64,000 nt of DNA from Vespa crabro (lineage: Eukaryota; Arthropoda; Insecta; Hymenoptera; Vespidae): contig NC_060966.1 of NCBI RefSeq assembly GCF_910589235.1, forward strand, positions 6,052,320 through 6,116,319, in the 5' to 3' direction. Positions 24,761-35,844 of this stretch are shown piece after piece. Position 1 is the first letter of the stretch. Each line of letters begins with the position of its first letter. Both the position numbers and the translations under genes were made by a program. The notes under the pieces were generated by a model that had not been told where the DNA came from, did no database searches, and worked only from the letters and a program-made list of their open reading frames with translations.

Positions 24761-25627
24761 TCGACAATTTTTTCGAGTCTTCAATCGTATAGAATATGTA
24801 GGAAAATAAACGAAATAATATATGTTTAAGAGTACGAAAATGTTTTAAAATTCTGACGACAATATATTATATTAATTTTCCTTCGTTCTACCTTTTCATT
24901 TTAATTTCAAACGAATCTCAAAAGATATTAATGAAACTAGAGAACCGCCGAAGTACTACCAAAGTCAAGAATCCCTTAAAAGAACATACCAATAATTAAT
25001 TATTCATCCAATCGAAATACTAATTCTTATAAAATAATCTAAACATTGTAGGATATAAAATGAATGGAAAGCGATTGGAAATAAATTGTGAATGAAGAAA
25101 AAGATGAGAGAGTTAAACGTTTATTCGTCTGGATGTGGCTAAAGTACCGTCGAGCGTAAATCATCACCAACGAAGTCAAAAATAGTATTAAAACGTTTCT
25201 TCGAAATAAAGGAAATTGGTGAAATATCGTTTGTAATATATAAAAGGAAAATAAGAAAATCATTTTCCATTAATTATATCGATAGATCGAATTGATAAAG
25301 ATTGACGGTGACTAAGGTTAATCTGCCCGTAAACATTGAATTGACGAGACGTACCGTACGGAAGTTCCCGAGTCCAACCGATAGATTGCGAAAGTCTTCA
25401 GAAACAACAACCGTCGTCGCCCGTAAGTAAACGCTCTAACGATATATCCCTTTTGCTTTAGTCGTAAGAACGAGCGATTCGAAACGGTCGTCTAGAGACG
25501 TCGAAAGGCGTCGGTGACGCGTACCTCATTTCAAACGTGTTAAGTGAATTCCATCGGGGGAATAAACGTGCGAGAAGGCCGTTGTAAAGGTACGAAGGAA
25601 CTTTCTCGAGGCTCGTCGATGCCTCGT

Positions 25628-25786
25628 TTATAGCGAGAGCGAGAGCGAGAGAGAGAGAGAGAGAGAGAAATAGATAGGTAAAGAAAGAGAGAAAGAGACT
25701 TTAACGGTGGCGCTTTTAATATATTAGAAAACATTTCTCAGTAAATAATCTAGTTTAATACTTGTGCTTCGATTATCGAACCCTTC

Positions 25787-25827
<41 letters not shown>

Positions 25828-26277
25828 GCTCGCTCACTCACTCACTCTCTCGTATTCGTTTCTTTCAACATTTTTTCCTCCTTTTTTTTCTTTTCTATTT
25901 CTCAATCGACGCTAAGATACACTTATACTTTTACGAAGACGACGACTAAGACGAGATTAATACGCGAGAACGACTGCCTTTCGTTTATGAACTCGAATGA
26001 ATCGTTTCGATTGCTCGTCAGTGCACTATCTTTTGTTTTCTCGATTTGTAAAGTGCGTTGGACTCGTGAGAGAGAGAGAGAGAGAGAGAGTGTGTGTGTG
26101 TTGAGAGGGCAAATGGAAAGAGAGATGAGTGTATGTGATGTATGTATATATATATATATATATATATGAGTGAAAGAAAGATAAATAGATTTGAGAAAGA
26201 TGAAGAAAGGACGCCAAACTATAGCTATCTCATATATACTCACGCATCTCTTGACGTTTTACTTTTATTTCTACGAA

Positions 26278-26308
<31 letters not shown>

Positions 26309-26660
26309 CCTTTCCCTCTGCTCTCTTTCTTTAGAACGAGCAATCTATTCTGTTGCATCGGAGAAATAAAAAGAGGATTAAATAAGTGTCGATTGAACAT
26401 TATTGTCTACGTTATAAAAAAGAAAAAAGAAAAAACTTTATTAAAGAAGTTTAAGTATTAATCGGAATAAAAGAATCATTTCTGTAAGCGTTTATTCTAC
26501 GAATTTCGAGGCAAGTTTTATCTGAAGATTCTTAGAGACACCCTCGCATCATCATTATCATTATCATTATCGTCGTCGTCATTGTCGTTGTCGTCATCGT
26601 CATCGTGATCTCGCTTGCTTGCAAATGCCAATTCTCTTTTTCTCGTTTAGGAGAGAGGGG

Positions 26661-26693
<33 letters not shown>

Positions 26694-26854
26694 GATACCA
26701 TCGACGTCGTATTAGGCGGGGCAAGGCGAGATGAAACGAAGAGAGACGAAGCGTCGTCGTCGTCATCGTCGTTGAGACGACGACATTCGGCTACGTCAAA
26801 CGCGTTTACTTTTCCTTTATGTATAGTATCAAACCCTTCTCTTTCTCTCTTTCT

Positions 26855-26905
<51 letters not shown>

Positions 26906-27287
26906 CATCTCTTTCTTATTCTCATGAATCTGTTCTCTTTTCTTTGTATTTCGATCTCTCAAGTGATAATTCAGCTAGAACGAAGAAGAAAAAAAATTAA
27001 AAATAAAAAGAAAGCAAATTATTTCGAGTGACAGAACCATTCGATTGCATTTCTCTCAACGTTTATCCAAATAAACATCTCGACATACTTATTTTTTTGT
27101 TCCGAGAGAATGAAACGTTGTAGATAATTTTCTCTCTCTCTCTCTCTTTTTTTTTCACCAAAGCAAAACGAATCGGCCTTGGCGTACTGCTTCGTGCAAA
27201 ACCGTAAACAGCCGTGCAATACACTCGTCTCACTTCGTACCGTTCATCGATCATTAGCCGTGCCTGTGCACGCGTGTGCACGCATTT

Positions 27288-27350
<63 letters not shown>
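25628..27350. repeat. Cluster of (GA)n and (CT)n tracts
   Basis: Purine and pyrimidine tracts alternate: GA near 25628-25664, CT 25794-25824, GA 26067-26091, CT 26281-26309, GA 26648-26692, CT 26856-26902, CT 27132-27147 and GA 27291-27349. Such tracts are GAGA-factor-type binding sequence in insects and can form triplex DNA. Ser/Leu- or Arg/Glu-repeat open frames across them are not genes. Confidence 0.85.
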
Positions 27351-27352
<2 letters not shown>

Positions 27353-28052
27353 TGGATGACGGTAAACTGGCGGAGTAGTGGTAATGGTGGAGGGAACGAG
27401 AAACCCGAATGGTTCCGACGAAGCTCCTCTTCGGAACGCGTCGGCTCCAACTCATGAGTTCTCCTTCGTCCTTCGCTACCGGTTCACGTAGGTGCGTGCC
27501 TCTCATTGTTTTTTCCAATTATTTTTCTTATTTAATTACCTATTATATTCTCATTTATATATATATATATACACATACATAAGTACATATATATTATATA
27601 TCGTCATCGTTCATATCGCGTATAGTGAATTTTATTCGAAAATATATGTTCCTCGTGAATAGTTAAGTTAAGGAGAAGTTTCATCGTTCGATCTTATTGG
27701 ACTTTCTTGAAAACTATTTTTAATATATTATATTAGAAACGTTAGAATTTTGTCGAGATCGTTCGACAGACATAAATATTTTCTCGTCGGTAAGGTTGGT
27801 GAATTCTATCCGTCCATTGAGATATTTTCCTCACGATTAGTTTTATTATTATTATTGGTAGGACCTTAAAACGAAGCATCGATTCATTCATCTTCGTTTG
27901 TTGAAGAACGATTTATATTTTTTAACAATAAGAAAAAAAAGATGGATGGATGGGTGGTTATATTTCTTTCGTGACTTGCAATATGAAAAAAAGAGAATCC
28001 TTGTTGCATTTTAATAAGCCTCGCGACTCTTAAGTAAGAGTCTTTACATGGC

Positions 28053-28060
<8 letters not shown>

Positions 28061-28127
<67 letters not shown>
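28061..28127. repeat. (TA)n tract
   Basis: Alternating TA of about 67 bases with a single G interruption, in the intergenic region between syntaxin-7 and the eIF4G2-like gene. Confidence 0.9.
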
Positions 28128-28128
<1 letters not shown>

Positions 28129-29690
28129 GTTTGTATACTTAGGATGAAAATCTTTGAAAGATTATAGCTGCATTCCTTTGTTTCAAAGTGTACACACACA
28201 GAGAGAGTTCACAAAACTTTCTCTTTTACCTTTGCTGACCTTTTCTCGTTCCAAATTTTTATTCAACCCTGTTTACAATTTCCCACATTCTAAAACTTAT
28301 TTTCTAAGTATGTGTAAATATTATACGTGTAAGGTTGGCAATGGACGACGTGCTTCTTAGGACGAGGAAATGTACAATCGTTACGGTACTTTAAAGGCCA
28401 ACCTCCAAGATTACCGTTACTTCACTGAAATTATTCGTCATTGCTTGTACAATTACTCGCGAATTAACTACTTCCATCATCGTTTTTGAAAATCTCGTTT
28501 ATTTTATTTATTTTTTTTTTTATTTTGATTTTATTTTTTTTTTTCCTTACGTAGATGAAAATTGAAGACCAACTTGTTCGGCAAAAACGAATGATTGCAT
28601 GTAATTTTCTAAAAATTCGAGAACTCACTTTTGTTTCTCGCACGTTCCAGAATCGGGTCATGACAAAAGAGAGATAGAGAGAGAGAGAGAGAGAAGCCTG
28701 GTTTCACAATCTACCTTTTGCAACAAAGAGTATCGATTTTATCGACTGATTTTACTTACCTTCGCCGTACACACGTCATGACACTATTATCTCAACCGAG
28801 TTTGCACAAAAATATGATTGAATGGAAGAGAAGAAAAAAGAACTATTAAAACGTATATATAAACATTATTCAGATAGATAGTATCGATACGACAAATGCA
28901 TCTGTATAGTTTAGAAAAATGTTCGAATTTCGAAGCTTAGAATATTTCAAATTTATTAATAATTCGAGTATTCGCAAAAATCGTTTCCTTTTTTATTTTA
29001 TTGGTTTTCCGAGAATTGGCCGATGCACATCGAATATTAGAAACAAGCCCGGTTCGACATAGGTAATTATTTGATTGGCGGAGGTAGTGTAGCTATTTTT
29101 GAAGCCACATCCGTAAGGCTATATTCAACAACGGCGGCCCTGTACTTGTTCTCGTAGATCTAATTTTGGATATCGAGAAATTTCCTCGTCTACGCGTAAT
29201 TTTATTTTTCACTTTTTTCTTATCTTTTCTATCTCTATTTATCATCTTTTTTTTTTTTTTATTTATCTTTCTCTCTTTTCGTCCATCGATCATCAAACAT
29301 CCATGATTCTAAACTCTAGTCTCGAGTAATTCTCGACCCTTCCACCGGATGAACGGTCCATGGGATCGTTAGATCCGAACGATTGCTTTCCTCCCTGTCG
29401 TTATAGTTTGTCGTTATTCTTTTTACTCGTGATTTCTCGCCCATTATTAAACTTTTACCTTACGATAAAATACAATAGTCTTTTTTTAACATTAGACTAA
29501 TAATAATCGAATCTCATATCTTCCATGTTCGTATCGTATAATCATGTTTCAGATATCATGAACAATTTCAAAGAAGTAAAAGTTGAGAACCACTCCAGTT
29601 CGAACTTGCTAACATAAGCGATTTAACGATTGTTAGTTTATCTCTAGTATACTTTTACATATAATCGGTCGATGTGCGAATTTTTTTTTT

Positions 29691-29729
<39 letters not shown>

Positions 29730-31256
29730 TTCTTTCTCTCTCTTTTGTTATAAACAAAGATAAAGGATTATTTGATCGAAGTGTTTTCTCGATAAAAGAA
29801 AAAAAATGAGAGGTTCTTTGTACCAATTTGTTATCGCGCGTTATCTGGTAATGCAAGCCAGACGTGGTATATGATTCATACCGCTGTCTATCGAGTTACT
29901 TTCAGTGGTCTCTTGAGTTGACGCTGTTTTGTTTGATATTCAGCGATAACAAGGAGTATACAGCTGACACATTTAAACTAAAATCCATTAAGAAAAATAA
30001 TATTTTACTCTATTCCTTAAATTTATCATTCTTACTTACTATTATTAACTCTAACAATAAGTGGTGAAATTGAATCAACAGTTGTAATATTATTCAGGTT
30101 AACGGCAAATGTAAACGTTCATTATTTATCGTTATTTGCAATTATTCTATTGTCGATTGATTCGATATAATTGAAATACTTTAAAGAAAACCTTTGTAAT
30201 CTTGGAAGATCAAATGAACGATCTTGCCTGAGAGGCCGGGTTTAATGAAGCGGCCATTTTGTGACACAAATCGAATCCTCGACTCGAAGCACCATCTAGG
30301 AGCAATTCACAAAAAGTTTGATGGTATCGTGCACTCTGAAAGAAAACAAACAAAACGAAGAAGAAGAAGAAAAAAGAAATACCATTGAGATCAATTAAAG
30401 ACTATAATAGAAATTATAATAAAATTAGGTCGTAGATCAACGGTGATAAAACGAGAAGAGTCCTTTGACACGACAAACTTGGTTATCTATAGGCTAAGGT
30501 ATAGATAGAAATAAAAAAAGATATAGTTAAGAAGATTCAATCGATTTAGTTATATACGTTCTTGGAAAGCCATATGACGGTTTTTCTTATCATCGAAGGA
30601 ACGAAAAAAGCATGACGTTTGACGTGTACATAGATACATACACATATATATATATACAACATACATACGTGGCCTCTTTGTCACGGTGGACTTAACAAAC
30701 GCTCATCCGACTATGAATAGACGCACTGATTTCCTTTCAGTTTGCTAGAGAGACTATAGTTTACGCCTATGGACGGTATATAACACGACTACGACGAGCT
30801 ACCAGGGTCATAAGCTTGTCCTAGTTCAACATTTCGTACTGTTTCTTGTTTATAATGTCTCTAACAACAAAAATAATTCAAAGACAATGTATTCTATCGT
30901 ATCAGTTATCTAGAATCATGTTGTATTAGTAGATTACAAAAGTGATTGTCTTGTAAGACATACATTTAAAAGTTCTCGTCGCCTATTTTATCTACGTTTA
31001 ATTATTTAGCTAAGAAAATTTCTACTGAGTTTCTACGTCAGCTTAATAAAAGTTTTATATTGTCATTGAACATACAAAAAAAAAAGTAATCTCGTTTTTG
31101 ACCATGAACGGTGCAAGGAGGTTGCGCGAAAGGTAGAGAGTGAGAGGATCGATAGCAATGAGAGGAGGTTATCGATTGGAACGTTTCCTAATGTCATGGA
31201 CGAAGCTGAATGTATCTTGCAGAAACACGAGGGCAACATGTTTGAGAAACACGAGG

Positions 31257-31271
31257 TGAACTCTCTCTCTC

Positions 31272-31321
<50 letters not shown>
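31257..31321. repeat. (CT)n tract
   Basis: A nearly pure dinucleotide run in intergenic DNA. Open frames crossing it on both strands (Ser-Leu and Arg-Glu repeats) come from the tract. Confidence 0.9.
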
Positions 31322-31322
<1 letters not shown>

Positions 31323-34174
31323 ACGTACGTCACACACATTTACGTAAGTTGCACGTTTTTTCGCTAAGTTGTGTCCTAAAAATAATTTCAAATGTTACCG
31401 AAGATCAATTGTATCCGCAAAAAGGAAAATTATTTTTACAAAGAATTGATTCAATGGGATTAGGAGGAGTATGTATGTGTATTGTGGGATGTCAGAGTGC
31501 GCGGGCGCAAGTCTTGTTTCTCTAATTTCCAGGCCATGAAGAATCTGACCTGTTTTGTTGCTTAATTCTTTTGCAAGTTTTCTCTTCATAGTTTTCTTCT
31601 ATCAGTCGGTAGGAATTTCGAAAAATGTTGTAAGCGTCGTCAGACATAATGGTAGCTTTAGGCATCGAGCGAGAATAGTAGGGGCCACCCCTCTGCTTTG
31701 GCATTTCCGTCCACCCCCGAGACAGGCAGCCTTCCCTACAACTTTCCCTCGACCGTGCACAGAAGAGGCGTTGCCCTGGCGCTTTAACCGCTCCACGACC
31801 GACCTATGCGTACCTCCTTCTCCCCTTTTCCGGAACAACTCCTAAAAGTGCTCTGTCTTTAACGAGTCTCGACCAAAGGAGCCAGACTTCGACGTGTAAA
31901 AATAGAATTTCGTGTTGTTAAAAAAAGAATCCTCTGGAAACGAGAAGAAATTGCATTTTTCTTTTCTTCGAAAATTCTTCAAAATATTCTTTCGTGAAAT
32001 TATTAGTAAAACATATCTTTGAGATGATAATTCATACTACACGCGTTAGCTCTTCCAATCGAGAATCTATTTTTTATTTTTATTTTTTTTTCTATTTCCT
32101 GATAGAAAACCTCTTTAGGTATCGTGGTTCATCCAGCGATATTTCTTTTACAAAGGTTGGCAACTGGTTCGCAAACCTGTATATACATGTATACTATTGA
32201 GAGAGGAGAAGAACGCTTCTTCACACAACGACCACAACTATGGTGTACAAAAAAAAGAGTAAAAGAGATGTAGTCTCGGGAGAAATATCCATGGAGGGAA
32301 GAGCCTTCTCTCTTTTCTTCCTTATTCTACCTTTACGTCACTCCATTGCTATCTCTTTGTCTCCTATACCGCCGACACAAGCTTCTCTCTCTCTCTCTCT
32401 CTCACCCCCTCCCCTCCCCCTCTCTCTATCCCCACTTTTCTTTTTATGTACCATGATCTCTCAAGGACTACTTCGCTTCGAGGCTGCGATCTTTTTCTAC
32501 CTCGAACGTTATTCCGATTTAAATTTCGCGCTCTTCGAACGAATCCGCCATCTTTTCTCTAATACCCGTTATGATAATTTTATCCGTCATTAATATTGCT
32601 TCCAGTATTATCTTTCTTATTAGAATAATTGATTTTTTATTAGGAAAGTTTCATTACTTCATCGGGAATAATTAGAACATTACATACGACTTATTTGGAA
32701 TTTTGAATAATTCGTTTAATCGTATCTTCAGATATCGAATGTGCTATCTATTTTAGAATTAAATCATTCGTAGGAAATATAAACGAGAACAGAAGCACAA
32801 CTTGCTATAATAGTAATTATTGCATCACCATATATAACTGAAAGTAAATGTAATAGATGCAAGCGTAATTCGATGCATATTCTTTAAGTATACTAGGATA
32901 GGATGATCTAGTTTACGATTTTATTTTGTTTCGTCTTTACAAATGCGTCAACTGAAAATGATAAATACCACTACGTGAAAGTATTTTGCAATACAAAAAA
33001 TAAGTGCAAGCTTTAAATTCTCCAACGAATTCCATTTGTGGATTTCGACGAATTTAAAGTACTTAGAGACAAAGAGAATTTTATAATTATGCTTCTCACG
33101 ACATGTTTATATCTTTATTTGGTAACCGCTTGCAAAATGATGTACGTCATAGAGGTGTGTTTATCATCACGTGCATATTGTCGATAAAACTAACCTAACC
33201 TGTTAATCTTCCACACGAATCATTTCTTCGGATAATAATATAACGTAATGATTTACAAAGTGAATTGAATGAGTTTCGAATACGAAGTAAATTTCGTACG
33301 AAGGTCAAGGCACGCACAACTGATAAAAAAATATTCATATTTCGACGCGCTCGTATCACTTTTATTTCGATCATTCATTTAACGTTTGTGCATGTCAATA
33401 GATAATAACATTGCATATCTAAAAAACACGAAATCACATGAGAAATGTTTGAATAATATTTTGTATTACTTATAACGATTATGCATATGTATGATGCGTT
33501 CATTAGATGTATTTAAATACATTGTATACGTTTTTTTTTTCTTTTCTCTTCATGAAAACTTGCACGAGTGTAGTTGGTTTTATCACGTTACTCGGCCAAC
33601 GGAAGTGCAACATTAATTTTTACATCTGCATCCGTCGTCGTCGCTTGAATGATTACTTTGCACACATTTCTCGTTATATCGTTTTTCCAAGTTCTCTTAT
33701 TTCCACCGAGTTTTGATGTCCCTTCGTCAGCTTCTTTATTCTCTTTTTTATCTTTGCTTTTTGTTCTCGTTTTCTAACAGCGTCACGCGAAATTTCGACC
33801 AAGTTGTCGATGACGATCAATTAGAGCGCCAAAATTTAAATAAGCTTTTTATGTCTCACAAATATAATAATGTATTGTTGTTATGCATGCAGTTGAGAAA
33901 TTGAGAAATTGAAAATGTATTTCCCTTGCAGTTTTATTTTCATCAATCTTGCCACACGATAGATCGAATCATTTGGACGTGTGGCCAAATGAATGTTTTG
34001 TGTATCAAAAAAACATTCTTTGTGTGTAGTGTTAAAGAATTCCATGAAAGAAAGAGCTCGAAGTTAAGGAGATATTTTTCTTTCTTTCTCGTGAAGTGAA
34101 GATTCAACCGCGAGTATACGCGTGCGGGGCGTTGTACTCTGGTACGTTTGCACTTTGTAGTAGTGCGCGCGTGC

Positions 34175-34177
<3 letters not shown>

Positions 34178-34235
<58 letters not shown>
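34178..34235. repeat. (TA)n tract
   Basis: An alternating TA run of about 58 bases, 35 bases before the inverted-repeat element at 34271. Confidence 0.9.
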
Positions 34236-34240
<5 letters not shown>

Positions 34241-34270
34241 TACTAGTTAGAACGCGACGAATCGTATATA

Positions 34271-34379
34271 CAGGGTAGTTCAAATAAAATGTAACAATGT
34301 CTCGTTCGCATATAGATGAACCGCTATATGCAATGATTTCTAAGGCAACAATTTGTGACATTTTATTTGAACCACCCAA
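34271..34379. mobile_element. Hairpin MITE with 25-bp terminal inverted repeats
   Basis: Arms at 34273-34297 and 34353-34377 pair at 23 of 25 positions (core ggttcaaataaaatgt-like). Inside them lies a second perfect inverted pair, gcatatag (34308-34315) and ctatatgc (34324-34331), so the whole unit can fold into one long interrupted hairpin. A TA dinucleotide sits directly outside each end (34269-34270 and 34380-34381), as expected for a Tc1/mariner-type target-site duplication. It encodes no protein, so it is a non-autonomous element or a remnant. Confidence 0.7.
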
Positions 34380-35347
34380 TAGGTGGCTTGCGTATATACA
34401 TGGTTTGTAACAAACAAACAAAAAAAGAAAAGAAAAAGAAATTAAAAGGAAAGAGAGGGATGCTGAGTGCACCTGCGCATTTGGAAGCTATCAAAGAGAT
34501 ATGTAGTTCAGTTTTGAAAGGCAAGAGGCAACCGCACTAAAGGATTTACTCTTATCACGAGAAAATGTGCTAGAGAAGATTCGATGGACAAGCGTCGTTT
34601 CGTACCGCCATCCACAAACCCGGGATAATCTCGGTGGTATGGCGATCAAAGCCGGAGGGAGCCGACCTTCGCCGAACGAACGAAGGCCGGGATGGCCTCG
34701 GCGAAATCGGCCGAAGGGGTGAGCCGAGACCGACCGAGGTGGGACGAAGGAAGAAAGGAAGGATGGAAGGGGTCATTGACCGTCTGACCATGAGCCGCGC
34801 CCCACATATATATCTCTTCTCTTCTCCTATATACGCTTCTCTTTCCTTCCTTTTTACTCGATAGAAGAGAATACACGACGTTTCTTCCTTGGAGATCGAA
34901 GCCGTTGTTTTCTTCAAGTTTCTCGGAAGGTCTCTAGTCACTCTCTCTTTCTAATTTCGTGACCAACCATCACGTGTGTGCTTCTCCTTTGTATTAGAGG
35001 CTTCTCCCCAGAGAGAGTATCCTCTTCTATACTTCGTCTTCGTCGCGTTCGTATGTATCAAATACCCAAAGTCATTCGATCGTTCTTTTCGTAAACCGAA
35101 ACTTGCTTACTCATACTTTATCTTTTCTTTCTTTAAAGTTTCAGAAAAGTTTGCTAAGTTATATTTCGAAAAGGATATTTCTTTTTATTTTTTTATTTTT
35201 TTTAATATATAAAGAAACGACAAAGCTAACGCCATCTACATAGGGGACAGTGGTTCTCAGTCTCTTATCAATCTATATCGGTCGATTATTTTTTATGATG
35301 AAATAAAAAGATAAATGAACAACAACAACAAAAAAAAGAGATTGTTA

Positions 35348-35355
35348 TGACGTCA
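35348..35355. promoter_or_regulatory. CRE-like palindrome TGACGTCA
   Basis: A perfect 8-bp CREB/ATF-type site about 490 bp upstream of the eIF4G2-like ATG. It is a motif match only; a second copy at 58392-58399 lies in a 3' region, so chance occurrence is possible. Confidence 0.3.
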
Positions 35356-35476
35356 GAACGAACGTATAATCAATATTATTATAAAAATCACCGATACGAT
35401 GCAATCGTGAATGGAATTCTTATATTAGAGATAGCATAAGGGTAAAAAGAGAGGTTTACTTTATCGACTTTGTTGT

Positions 35477-35488
35477 GCCGCCATTTTG
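35477..35488 (-). promoter_or_regulatory. YY1/Pho-like motif upstream of the eIF4G2-like gene
   Basis: On the minus strand this reads CAAAATGGCGGC, the same 12-mer that surrounds the MetAP2 start codon at 55820-55831. YY1/Pho sites of this type are common in housekeeping promoters. The ATG in it opens only a seven-codon frame on the minus strand, so it is not a gene start. Confidence 0.4.
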
Positions 35489-35617
35489 ATTTTTAATGGA
35501 TCACTTGATGGGGTTCAAACACTCAGTTTGTCAAAAGGGGCAATTTAGCGTTATATCGATTATAGAGATATAATATCAGACATTAAGGAATATATTATGT
35601 TATCTCGTTTGTTTTAG

Positions 35618-35844
35618 CTTTCTAAAGGAAGTTCTGTATGCTGTGATTTATCACTAAGGGGGCCAACCTACGCGCAACAACGGACAACCCCACAGGACCG
35701 GGGGGTGCTTCTCGTGTCTCGGGAGGAAGGTCAGGGTCTACAAAAGTTACGCCTTGACAGTAAAGCGATCATACGCGAGCCGCTTATTACACCCAATCCT
35801 GCGTGTTGCATTTTCACTTGTAACACTGAGATTAAAAAAATTCG
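35618..35844 (+). promoter_or_regulatory. Probable 5' leader exon with two-codon uORF
   Basis: A good acceptor (tctcgtttgttttag) ends at 35617, suggesting that the first coding exon begins at 35618. The leader then carries one minimal upstream ORF, ATG CTG TGA at 35638-35646, followed by about 200 bases without any ATG up to the start at 35845. That arrangement fits a reinitiation or structured leader. The 5' splice partner was not identified. Confidence 0.4.

Larger units (their letters stand above)
24761..35617. other. Intergenic region rich in microsatellites, no gene recognised
   Basis: About 11 kb separate syntaxin-7 (-) from the eIF4G2-like gene (+). I found no exon with family resemblance on either strand. 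The stretch holds eight alternating (GA)n/(CT)n tracts at 25.6-27.4 kb, further (CT)n at 29690-29730 and 31257-31321, (TA)n at 28061-28127 and 34178-34235, GC-rich islands at about 31660-31850 and 34590-34800, and a hairpin inverted-repeat element at 34271-34379. Promoters, enhancers or non-coding RNAs are possible but not shown. Confidence 0.5.

Noticed and set aside
26600..27518. Several overlapping 100-150-codon frames on both strands
   Set aside because: They arise from GA/CT tracts, and the non-repeat parts match no family I know.
29040..29140. tRNA-like ggttcgaca motif
   Set aside because: No A box or acceptor stem lies at the required spacing; no tRNA gene was found anywhere in the window.
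31522..31845. Overlapping frames on both strands at a GC-rich island
   Set aside because: There is no recognisable motif and no convincing splice context; openness is explained by composition.
34570..34941. 123-codon Arg/Pro/Ser-rich minus-strand frame over a GC-rich island
   Set aside because: GC-rich DNA has few stop codons and the opposite strand is equally open; no domain was recognised. Kept only as a non-coding finding.
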